Source: Methanobacteriota archaeon
Lineage (GTDB): Archaea > Thermoplasmatota > Poseidoniia > MGIII > CG-Epi1
Direction of reading: 5' to 3'
Assembly: GCA_014240255.1 (NCBI GenBank)
Contig: JAAZXG010000008.1
Span: forward strand, 1 to 40,634
Length of the DNA stretch: 40,634 nucleotides
The translations under genes were made by a program, and so were the position numbers. Every line of letters begins with the position of its first letter. Position 1 is the first letter of the stretch. The notes beneath the pieces were generated by a model that worked only from the letters and a program-made list of their open reading frames with translations, was not told the origin of the DNA and did no database searches. Shown one piece after another: positions 1-8,235 of this stretch.

Positions 1-2
1 CA

Positions 3-1160
3 ACAACCTTTAAAGATACTAATAATGATCAATTAGAAAACGCTCAAGTTACTTTGAGTAAAGGCGGAAGTACAACAGTTCGTCTAGAGATAAGTTGTTA
101 TGACGATTGTAATACTGGAGATGTGAATTCAGTTCAAGTAATTGGATATAGTGATCCTAAATTTTATCCTGGTAGTACTAGGACAAATACTGGAGATAAC
201 AAGTGTGGAAGTGATGATTGTAATACAGATACAACTCCAGCTTCAGAATCATCTAATTCAACTACTCCAGTTGAAATTACTTTGACTGCTCGAACCGGTT
301 TATCACATAAAATATCCGAATGTGCAGATGAGCATGATGGCGGTGGTGTTGATGTTTACCAAGGTAATACATACAGTTGGCCATACACTTTGACTAACAC
401 AGGATGGAATACCGATAATTATCAATTCACCTCTACAGTTACAAGTGTTTCAGGTGCTAATGTTGATGAGTGGAATGTTATTCCTGGTTTAGAAAATGGT
501 AAGGTGTTAACAGGGGTTGATACTTCATTGACTGGAATTGAAGAAATTGAATCTTCAATACAAATAACTCCAGCATCTACTGCACAACCTGGAACCTATA
601 GTATCGAATTAATTGTTTCTAGTAACGGTGGTGGTGCACCAGATAATTGTGAGTTTGATGTAATAGTCCCAGCACCAGATTTAGAAATAACTGATAAAGA
701 TATAGATTTCAGTCATACTTCAGCTTGGATTAATACAAGAGGTGATTCTCAGCTAGTTACAATATATGCCACAGTTAGGAATAATGGCGGTAACATTGAT
801 ACTAGTGGTTTCAGTACTAATGAAGTAAATGTTAAAGTTTATGTAGATTCAGCACCTGTTGGCACTACTCAAACTCTATCTTTAAAACATGGAGAAGAGG
901 AAACAATTGAAATATCTTGGAATCCATCTAGAGCACATACAACAGATGAAGTAGGCATAGTAGTTAATGTCAAAGTTGATCCAGCTAATGATCTAAGTGA
1001 AACTGATGAGTCAAATAATGAAGGTACACAATATTTTAAGGTTGTTCGAACTAAATCTAGCACTCCTTCTTTCTTTATGGGCTTCTTTGCCTTAATTGGT
1101 TCAGTGGCAGTAGCTGTAATGTTATCTTCTTATTACAGAAATAAAGACTCGGAAGAATAA
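3..1160 (+). CDS. Truncated cell-surface protein with CARDB-like/NEW3-like beta domains and C-terminal TM anchor (5' end outside window)
   Basis: Frame of ORF 54..1160 is open to the window edge (TTFKDTNNDQLENAQVTLSKGG...). CARDB-like motif 'VDPANDLSETDESNNEGTQYFKV', then 'SFFMGFFALIGSVAVAVMLSSYY' TM and charged tail. Confidence 0.75.
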   Translation, partial: TTFKDTNNDQLENAQVTLSKGGSTTVRLEISCYDDCNTGDVNSVQVIGYSDPKFYPGSTRTNTGDNKCGSDDCNTDTTPASESSNSTTPVEITLTARTGLSHKISECADEHDGGGVDVYQGNTYSWPYTLTNTGWNTDNYQFTSTVTSVSGANVDEWNVIPGLENGKVLTGVDTSLTGIEEIESSIQITPASTAQPGTYSIELIVSSNGGGAPDNCEFDVIVPAPDLEITDKDIDFSHTSAWINTRGDSQLVTIYATVRNNGGNIDTSGFSTNEVNVKVYVDSAPVGTTQTLSLKHGEEETIEISWNPSRAHTTDEVGIVVNVKVDPANDLSETDESNNEGTQYFKVVRTKSSTPSFFMGFFALIGSVAVAVMLSSYYRNKDSEE

Positions 1161-1184
1161 ATTTATTCTAAGTCATTAGATTAA

Positions 1185-2966
1185 ATGAAAAAAGCTCTGA
1201 CTGGCCCAGATATTAGTCAGTTAGTTGATGGTTGGCAAACTTTAGTTGGTTCACGTGTTGATCAATTTGGTAGACCTGACTTAAACAAAGTAGTTCTTAA
1301 GTTACGTTCGAGAGAAAAAGGTACTGTAAGATTATTAATTGATTTGTCAGGCTGGGCTTATCTTACTAAAACAACAATAAGCACTGAATCTAATCAGGGG
1401 GTTTTTGTTCAGAAGGTTCGAAAACTTATTAAGAAATCAAGAATAGAAGCTATAGAACAAATAAATGGAGATAGAATTTTATCTATTTCTTTTATCAGAA
1501 AAGAAGAGAAGGTAACCTTAATTTTCGAAATGTTCCATAAAGGTAACATAGTTCTGTGTTCAGATGATAAAATATTGGCAGTGATGCGGAAGCAGAAATT
1601 CCGCCATAGATCTCTTGAAGCAGGTTTACCTTATCAGTCACCTCCAAGCATAGATCCGTCTAAAGTTGATTTTGACATATTCAGGGATAAATTAGCTAAA
1701 TCACAGAGAGGTTTAGGTGCTGCATTAACAATAGATTGCAATATTGGTGGAGATATTTCAACATTAATTTGTAAAAATTTGGGAATAGACAAGGAAAGCA
1801 ATACTTCTGAAGCTAATTCGAAACAAATATATGATGAATTGAAAAGAATTCTAAATGATATAATTGAACCAACAATTTTTGTTGATGTAAATGGTGAAAG
1901 ATTTACAGTTTCAGCTTTCGATTTGGATATGGAATTCGATTCTAGATTTTCCACACTTGATGAGGCAATAGAGGATTATATTTCTAATTTAAAACCAGTT
2001 AAGAAGGAAGTTAAAAGTTCTGATCAAGTTCGAGTTGACCATCAGAATAAGGCTATAGAAAAGTATAATGTAAAATCTAAAATGTATAGAGAGAAGGGCA
2101 ATATAATTTTTTCTAAATTGAATGAGATTCAGAAGATGATTGATTTTGAAAATGATGAAGATGAAGTAGTAATAGAATTGAATGATACTGAAATTTTGAT
2201 TGACAAAAAGAAATCATTAGAAGCTAATGCATCTTCATATTTTGATAAATCTAAGGAAATGGATAGAAAGGCTGAAAGGACAAGAGAAGTTATAGCTTCA
2301 AAACCAGTTTCAAAGCCTAAAAAGAAGATAATCAAGAATAAAAATATTGAATGGTTTGAGCGTTTTAGGTGGTTTATTACTACAGATGGAGAAATTTCAG
2401 TTGCAGGTAAAGACGCAAGATCAAATGAGCAAGTTGTAAAGAAGTATCTAAAAACTAATGATAGATATGCACATGCAGATATTCATGGTGCACCCAGTGT
2501 AGTAGTAAAGAATGTAAATGGTGTTCAACCTTCAGAACTTTCTATGTTAGAGGCATGTAATTTCAGTTTATCATATAGTAAAGCATGGGGCGCTCGTGTT
2601 TCCGGTGGACATTCTTTCTGGGTAGACAACGATAAAGTATCTAAGACACCAAATACAGGGGAATTTCTTGCAAAGGGAGCTTTTGTTATTCGTGGTAAGA
2701 GGAATTGGAATCGTAATCTTGAATTGAATGTTGCCATTGGCCTTATTTCATATGATGGCAATCCAAAATTTATGGGAGGGCCAATAAGTTCAATCGAAAA
2801 ATTGGCAGATAAATATGTCATATTTAGACCAGGTTTTACCGATAGAAAGGTAGTTATCCGCAAGCTTTCAGAAGCATTTAGTGCAGATTCCACAGATATT
2901 GAAAAATTGTTGCCTAGTGGTGGCTTTGATTTAGTAAGAACAAAAGGTATTGAACTAAAGTTGTAG
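1185..2966 (+). CDS. NFACT family protein (archaeal Rqc2/NEMF/RqcH homologue)
   Basis: 593 aa; NFACT-R signature 'YAHADIHGAPSVVVKN' and 'YSKAWGARVSGGHSFWVDNDKVSKTPNTGEFLAKGAFVIRGKRNW'; central coiled coil. Confidence 0.93.
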   Translation: MKKALTGPDISQLVDGWQTLVGSRVDQFGRPDLNKVVLKLRSREKGTVRLLIDLSGWAYLTKTTISTESNQGVFVQKVRKLIKKSRIEAIEQINGDRILSISFIRKEEKVTLIFEMFHKGNIVLCSDDKILAVMRKQKFRHRSLEAGLPYQSPPSIDPSKVDFDIFRDKLAKSQRGLGAALTIDCNIGGDISTLICKNLGIDKESNTSEANSKQIYDELKRILNDIIEPTIFVDVNGERFTVSAFDLDMEFDSRFSTLDEAIEDYISNLKPVKKEVKSSDQVRVDHQNKAIEKYNVKSKMYREKGNIIFSKLNEIQKMIDFENDEDEVVIELNDTEILIDKKKSLEANASSYFDKSKEMDRKAERTREVIASKPVSKPKKKIIKNKNIEWFERFRWFITTDGEISVAGKDARSNEQVVKKYLKTNDRYAHADIHGAPSVVVKNVNGVQPSELSMLEACNFSLSYSKAWGARVSGGHSFWVDNDKVSKTPNTGEFLAKGAFVIRGKRNWNRNLELNVAIGLISYDGNPKFMGGPISSIEKLADKYVIFRPGFTDRKVVIRKLSEAFSADSTDIEKLLPSGGFDLVRTKGIELKL

Positions 2967-3020
2967 AAGGAAATACAGTAAGCAATATTAGCACAGATAT
3001 ACGAACGTTTGTAGAATAAA

Positions 3021-3107
3021 TGGTGCGGGGGGTGGGATTTGAACCCACGCACCACTAAGGACTAGGCCCTCAACCTAGCGCAATTGGCCTGGCTATGCGA
3101 CCCCCGC
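3021..3107 (-). tRNA. tRNA-Leu (anticodon GAG), CCA encoded
   Basis: Reverse complement folds as GCGGGGG acceptor, anticodon arm CUAGG-UUGAGGG-CCUAG, long variable arm (class II), T arm GUGGG-UUCAAAU-CCCAC, 3' CCCCCGC-A-CCA. Confidence 0.95.
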
Positions 3108-3182
3108 TACAAAATTGTACATTTGGACTTTTTACATTAAACAATGTACTGCTAATAAATATTTACTAAAGTTTTTTTGTAA

Positions 3183-4040
3183 TTATGCAGCAGAATTAAA
3201 ACTAGTTGCAAACTCATTACAATGCGTGTCAAATGCTTTAAGAGCTTGTTGTAAAGCTAAATCAGCTTTCATAGCCCCATTTGTTTCAAATTCAAAAATA
3301 AAATGATCAGTTTTAGTTGTAACTTTCATAGCTTTTTGAGCTTCTTCATCGTTCCATAATTTTTCTAAATCTTTCAAAGCTTGGTGAGCATCTACTGGAT
3401 TAGTGATTACATGATTCGATCCCTTCTTTGTAAATTTATCTTTACCAACTGCGTTCAAAACAGCTTTAGAACCTTTTCCAGATGAAACTGTAATAGTTGG
3501 TGCCTGGTAGAATCGAGGTGCAACTGCACATTGCCATTTTGTGTGTTTACTTGCAACTCCCATCTTAGCTTTAGCGTAAACTAATATTGCTTGTCCTTCT
3601 GCTAATTTAACGATAGGTACATTTGCTTCAGGAATAATTAATGAATCATCACCATTAACTGGTTCTAAATCACCAGAATAGACAGTGCAAGGTCCCTGCT
3701 TATGTAATGAATACATAATGTCAGGTTGCTTACTATCATCATCTATGGATTCTCCAAAAGCTTCAACAGTTTTCTTATCAGTAGGAATTGGTAACATTCC
3801 GAGTCTGTGAGCTATAATTTCATTAAACATAGCACTAATAGATTCATATTCTTTTTCATCACCACTCTCTTCATCCACATAGGATCCTAAAGAACCCATG
3901 TGAAAATCAATTTCATGTAATGCTAAACAAGGAACCATAGAAACTAATGATCTTCTGACTGAGTTTACAAAAGAATAATCAACATCTTTAAATTCAATTT
4001 GGGCGTAATAATCATCCATATTCAAGACTTTGATTTTCAT
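3183..4040 (-). CDS. rpoD: DNA-directed RNA polymerase subunit D (Rpo3)
   Basis: 'FKDVDYSFVNSVRRSLVSMVPCLALHEIDFH'; located after S13-S4-S11. Confidence 0.95.
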   Translation of the reverse strand: MKIKVLNMDDYYAQIEFKDVDYSFVNSVRRSLVSMVPCLALHEIDFHMGSLGSYVDEESGDEKEYESISAMFNEIIAHRLGMLPIPTDKKTVEAFGESIDDDSKQPDIMYSLHKQGPCTVYSGDLEPVNGDDSLIIPEANVPIVKLAEGQAILVYAKAKMGVASKHTKWQCAVAPRFYQAPTITVSSGKGSKAVLNAVGKDKFTKKGSNHVITNPVDAHQALKDLEKLWNDEEAQKAMKVTTKTDHFIFEFETNGAMKADLALQQALKAFDTHCNEFATSFNSAA

Positions 4041-4423
4041 TATACTCTCCTTCCTCTACGTCCACCTTTAGGCTTTCCACCATCATGCGGTATCGGTGTT
4101 ACATCATCAATTCTAGTAATCATTATTCCAGCTCTTGCTAGTGTTCTAATTGCAGCTTGTGCTCCAGGTCCTGGAGTTCCACTTCTTTTACCGCCTGCAC
4201 CTCTTAGTTTAACATGTACATTAACAATACCTTTCTCTTTCAAGGCTTCAGCGACTTGTCCTGCAGCCAACATTGCAGCATGAGGACGAGCTTCTTCACG
4301 TTGTGAACGGACTACCATTCCACCAGAACATTTTGCAATAGTTTCAGCACCAGTTGAATCTGTAGCTGTAATAATAATGTTATTATGTGATGCAAATATA
4401 TGTGCTATTGCCCATTTATCCAT
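4040..4423 (-). CDS. rps11: 30S ribosomal protein S11 (uS11)
   Basis: '[35 protein letters not shown]', C-term '[22 protein letters not shown]'. Confidence 0.98.
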   Translation of the reverse strand: MDKWAIAHIFASHNNIIITATDSTGAETIAKCSGGMVVRSQREEARPHAAMLAAGQVAEALKEKGIVNVHVKLRGAGGKRSGTPGPGAQAAIRTLARAGIMITRIDDVTPIPHDGGKPKGGRRGRRV

Positions 4424-5064
4424 TATTTCTTAGCCTCCTTATTATTTGTTTCTTTGTTTTCAGGTTCTTTTGGAGTATCTGCTTTTTCAGTTTCAGGTTC
4501 TTCTTTAGGTGACTCTTCTTCAATAGTTTCATCTTCGGCAGGCGCTTTTGCACCGGGTCTAACTGGATGTAAATCACTGTTCAATGCAGAAGACGGTGAA
4601 TAGATAATATTCTTTTCTTGTAAACGTGTGACAGTCATACCTGGGACTCTTGTAACTGCACCATCAACAGAGATATGGCCATGAACAATAAGTTGCCTAG
4701 CTTGTTTGACAGTAGAAGATAATCCTTGTAAGTAAACTTGAGTTTGTAGTCTTCTATCTAATATATTCTCTGGACTCATTCTTAAAATATCTTCTAATGC
4801 AGAGTCTTGTTCAAGCATTCCCAATCTATTTAATTTTGCTAATAGTAAAACTTTTTCTTTTTGAGCTTGATTATCACCAGAATTAGCCGTTAACTTTCTC
4901 GCTTGTCTTCGCATTTCACGAACTTTAGTATCTGCTCTCCAGATTTCTTTTTTATTTTTTAATCCGTATTGATGAATCAAGTTAGATTCTTGTTCCATCC
5001 TAACCTTTTGCCACGGATGTGATGGTGTATTGTAGTGCTTACTAGGAAATTTTGGATCGCCCAT
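4423..5064 (-). CDS. rps4: 30S ribosomal protein S4 (uS4) with acidic C-terminal extension
   Basis: '[19 protein letters not shown]', S4 domain '[32 protein letters not shown]'; Glu/Lys/Pro-rich tail. Confidence 0.97.
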   Translation of the reverse strand: MGDPKFPSKHYNTPSHPWQKVRMEQESNLIHQYGLKNKKEIWRADTKVREMRRQARKLTANSGDNQAQKEKVLLLAKLNRLGMLEQDSALEDILRMSPENILDRRLQTQVYLQGLSSTVKQARQLIVHGHISVDGAVTRVPGMTVTRLQEKNIIYSPSSALNSDLHPVRPGAKAPAEDETIEEESPKEEPETEKADTPKEPENKETNNKEAKK

Positions 5065-5071
5065 CTATTAT

Positions 5072-5527
5072 CTAAGCTCCCTTCCTTTTACTTACACCTA
5101 ATGCAAGCCCTTTACGGCCATTAGAATAGGTTCTTTGTCCTCTTACTTTATGTCCTGAGGCATGTCTAATACCTTTATAGGATTTTACCTTTTTCATACG
5201 ATTAAGATCATCTTCATGTGCCATTTTTAAATCAATACTTACGGGATGAACGTCATCTCCAGTATCGTAGTCATTTTGTCTATTAAGTAACCATTTCGGC
5301 ACATATTCACTAATATTCCCAATGGCCGTTTCAATCTCTTCTACGTTTTTATCAGTTAATTTACCAGCTAACTGAGTTGAATCCAATCCTAATTTTGTAA
5401 TTATGGCATTACTTGTTCTTTCACCAATACCTCTTATTGATGTTAGAGCATATGCTAATTTATCTTCACCAGAAACGTCGGAGTTGGCAATGCGAATTAT
5501 GTACTTAAAATCGGGGTCTTCTGACAT
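5072..5527 (-). CDS. rps13: 30S ribosomal protein S13 (uS13)
   Basis: 'YIIRIANSDVSGEDKLAYALTSIRGIGERTSNAI', 'YKGIRHASGHKVRGQRT'. Confidence 0.98.
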   Translation of the reverse strand: MSEDPDFKYIIRIANSDVSGEDKLAYALTSIRGIGERTSNAIITKLGLDSTQLAGKLTDKNVEEIETAIGNISEYVPKWLLNRQNDYDTGDDVHPVSIDLKMAHEDDLNRMKKVKSYKGIRHASGHKVRGQRTYSNGRKGLALGVSKRKGA

Positions 5528-5575
5528 GTTAAATTCTTCGGAAACTAATCCGGAGTTGGCGTCAGTCAGGCCCCC

Positions 5576-5590
5576 TATTTATATGCTTTT
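5576..5590 (-). promoter_or_regulatory. Archaeal TATA-box promoter of the rps13 operon
   Basis: Minus-strand AAAAGCATATAAATA about 50 nt upstream of the rps13 ATG, followed by GC-rich sequence. Confidence 0.65.
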
Positions 5591-5657
5591 CTTGATAATA
5601 ATCGTTGATTAAGTGCATGGGTAACTTTTAATACAGCACAAATAAGTTACAATCAGT

Positions 5658-6383
5658 ATGAAAAAGATATCATTACTCATATTGATTTTACTTCTAGCAG
5701 TAAGCGCTTCAGGTGGTTATGGTTATTATGAATATGTTTATAGTGCCGATGATGAAGACGATAATTCAGACGATACAATAGTGTCGTCAAGCGGTAACAA
5801 ACCCGTTGCAAAAATAACACCATCTAATCCTAAAATCCAAATAAATGAAACTATTTCTTTTTCAGGTTCAGATTCAACAGATTCTGATAATGACGATTTA
5901 ACATACTTATGGTCTTTTGAAGATGATAGTAAACAGTATGAGGGAATAAGTATTGAGCGTACTTATCCTGATAAGGGAGAATTTTTGGTTACCCTATTAG
6001 TTACAGATTCAACAGGTTTATCTGATGAAATTGAAACAACCGTTTTTGTTGTTGAAGATTACCATGACGAACAGAGTGGAAATGTTAATGGGAATGATGG
6101 TAACGAAGAAATTGAGATGCCTGTAAATAATGGAGTCATTAGTCTTCGTATAGAATATTCACTACAATCTGCAAGCATAAGTCCTTTTGAAGATGATACA
6201 GTCACACTGAGGTTAACTGATGCTGACGGAGTTATTCTTGATGAAGAAACAGGTGTGGGAGAAGGCGATGGTGCTTGGTCTTATACTAGTGATGATTTGA
6301 GTTCTACTGGGGATTATGTGTTTACTATAGAAAATGAATCAGGTAGTATGGATTATGATGTTATTATTGATGTTAAATATTAA
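5658..6383 (+). CDS. Secreted/membrane-anchored PKD-domain protein
   Basis: N-terminal signal/TM 'ISLLILILLLAVSASGGYGYYEY', PKD motif 'SDNDDLTYLWSFEDDS...YPDKGEFLVTLLVTDSTGLSDE'. Confidence 0.8.
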   Translation: MKKISLLILILLLAVSASGGYGYYEYVYSADDEDDNSDDTIVSSSGNKPVAKITPSNPKIQINETISFSGSDSTDSDNDDLTYLWSFEDDSKQYEGISIERTYPDKGEFLVTLLVTDSTGLSDEIETTVFVVEDYHDEQSGNVNGNDGNEEIEMPVNNGVISLRIEYSLQSASISPFEDDTVTLRLTDADGVILDEETGVGEGDGAWSYTSDDLSSTGDYVFTIENESGSMDYDVIIDVKY

Positions 6384-7375
6384 TTTTTTTCTAGGACTAT
6401 AATATTTCTTGTAAGTGATTTGTGAATATACCATTGAAACCGATAAATTTCCTTATAATTTTTATTTTTAATAAGTTCAGGTTTTGATAGGGCTACAACT
6501 AATCGTTCACCTTTATTCATATTCTTACTAAATACTTCCATACTCCGTTTCATCAATTTATCAACACCTTCCCCTTTTGTGGTTGTTGATATTCCATACG
6601 GTGGATCAGTAACAATAGCTTTGAATTTATGATTAATTATATCATTTATATCGCCTTGAATTACTTTGCTTTTTAGTTTAAAATAGTTTAGATTGCCTTT
6701 TGAATACTCAACCATTTTTCCCAGTATATCAATTCCGATTGAATTAATTTTCATATCGCTTGCTTCAATGAGCATACCCCCCGTTCCACAAAAAGGGTCT
6801 ATAACAGTGTCATTTTCTGAGCAATTTGCAAGATTAATCATAGATCTAGCAATCCTGGGATGGATGCCTATCGGGGAAAAAAAAGGCCTATTTTTTATGT
6901 GGTATTTCAGACATTTTTTATAGAAGGTTTCTTTTTTTGAATCCCAAATAGAAATAATTGTTTTCTTTCCAGTAAAATATAATATTTTAATTTCAGGATG
7001 GTTTAGGTCTGTTTTATTATGTTCTGGTATTTTTTCACCCAATACTTTGGCGATTTTTTTTTCAGATATTCTCTTATTACAAATTTGGCGTATTGCGAAT
7101 GTTTTTTGCTCAATATCTATCATTGGCATTCTTCTAACAACATCTTCCACCTGAGTTTTCTCATCTTCATGAAAGATTTTTGAAATTCGTTTAGTCATTC
7201 CCAATCTTCTTATAACTTTAGATTCAATAATGTTTGAAACACTTATGATGATAATTGAGTTTTCATCTAATGTTAGTTCGGGTTCATAGTTCTCAGTTAG
7301 CAGTAGTTCTAATGCTTCAATTTTACCCAATTCAGTATTTTCTCCACCAAGTTCGAGCAAATATTGATGTTTCAT
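6380..7375 (-). CDS. tRNA (guanine-10-N2)-methyltransferase-like (Trm-G10/Trm11 family)
   Basis: SAM motif 'DTVIDPFCGTGGMLIEA', catalytic 'VTDPPYGIST', N-terminal THUMP-like region. Confidence 0.85.
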   Translation of the reverse strand: MKHQYLLELGGENTELGKIEALELLLTENYEPELTLDENSIIIISVSNIIESKVIRRLGMTKRISKIFHEDEKTQVEDVVRRMPMIDIEQKTFAIRQICNKRISEKKIAKVLGEKIPEHNKTDLNHPEIKILYFTGKKTIISIWDSKKETFYKKCLKYHIKNRPFFSPIGIHPRIARSMINLANCSENDTVIDPFCGTGGMLIEASDMKINSIGIDILGKMVEYSKGNLNYFKLKSKVIQGDINDIINHKFKAIVTDPPYGISTTTKGEGVDKLMKRSMEVFSKNMNKGERLVVALSKPELIKNKNYKEIYRFQWYIHKSLTRNIIVLEKN

Positions 7376-7423
7376 AAACCTCCAGTAAAACTGTTTTATA
7401 ATGTTGTATCCACATAGTATCTT

Positions 7424-8203
7424 GTGGTAAAAGTACTAAGGAGACTTCTGTCTCCAATTTATAAGGTCTATGAAAAACGATTAGAACGTCAAATTCGTAA
7501 GGGGCCAGTTCCAAAACATTTAGCAGTTATAATGGACGGTAATCGGAGATATGCTGAAAGTTTAGGCATGCTTCCTTTTGAAGGACATCTTAAAGGTAAA
7601 ACGACTTTAGAAAATTTATCAGATTGGTCCCGAGACTTCGGTATTCATTATCTTACAGTTTATGCATTTTCATTAGAAAATTTTAATAGAAGTAAAGAAG
7701 AATTAGAGCCTTTAATGGAACTATTTGAGGAATCTTTTAGAAATGCAGGGGATGATCCTAGAGTGCATGAGAATAAAGTTAGGGTGAGAGCAATAGGTCA
7801 TCGTGAGCTTTTACCAGAAAATGTTGTAGAAGCAATAGAATATGCAGAATCTAAAACTAAGGATTATAATAATTTCAATTATAATTTGGCTGTTGCTTAT
7901 GGTGGTAGACAAGAATTAGTTCGTTCTATGAAGAATATTGGAAAGAAGCTTAAGAGTGGTCAAATTGATATAGATGATATTGATGCTGATTTAATATCAT
8001 CAAATTTGTATACAAGTGGCTTACCAGATCCAGATTTAATCCTACGGACATCGGGTGAAGAAAGAATAAGTAATTTCTTATTATGGCAATTGGCTTATTC
8101 CGAATTGTACTTTGCAGATGTCTTTTGGCCTAATATGCGTAAGATAGATTTTTTGCGGGCAATTCGTTCTTTTCAGCAGCGTCAAAGACGTTTAGGACAC
8201 TAA
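7424..8203 (+). CDS. uppS: cis-polyprenyl (undecaprenyl-type) diphosphate synthase, GTG start
   Basis: 'KHLAVIMDGNRRYAESLGMLPFEGHLKG', 'YLTVYAFSLENFNRSKEE', 'PDPDLILRTSGEERISNFLLWQLAYSELYF'. Confidence 0.96.
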   Translation: MVKVLRRLLSPIYKVYEKRLERQIRKGPVPKHLAVIMDGNRRYAESLGMLPFEGHLKGKTTLENLSDWSRDFGIHYLTVYAFSLENFNRSKEELEPLMELFEESFRNAGDDPRVHENKVRVRAIGHRELLPENVVEAIEYAESKTKDYNNFNYNLAVAYGGRQELVRSMKNIGKKLKSGQIDIDDIDADLISSNLYTSGLPDPDLILRTSGEERISNFLLWQLAYSELYFADVFWPNMRKIDFLRAIRSFQQRQRRLGH

Positions 8204-8235
8204 CACACAATTTTTAAGCAAGTGTCTAATGCACG

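Noticed and set aside
2525-3055. Minus-strand 176-aa ORF antisense to NFACT and running into tRNA-Leu
   Set aside because: Antisense to a well-supported gene and covers the tRNA 3' half; translation shows no recognisable domain.
3117-3149. Inverted repeat GTACATT...AATGTAC upstream of tRNA-Leu
   Set aside because: Only 7-bp AT-rich arms with a 19-nt spacer, compatible with chance.
3999-4283. Plus-strand ORFs antisense to rps11/rps4/rps13 (3999-4283, 4400-4603, 5403-5612)
   Set aside because: Shadow ORFs over conserved ribosomal genes.
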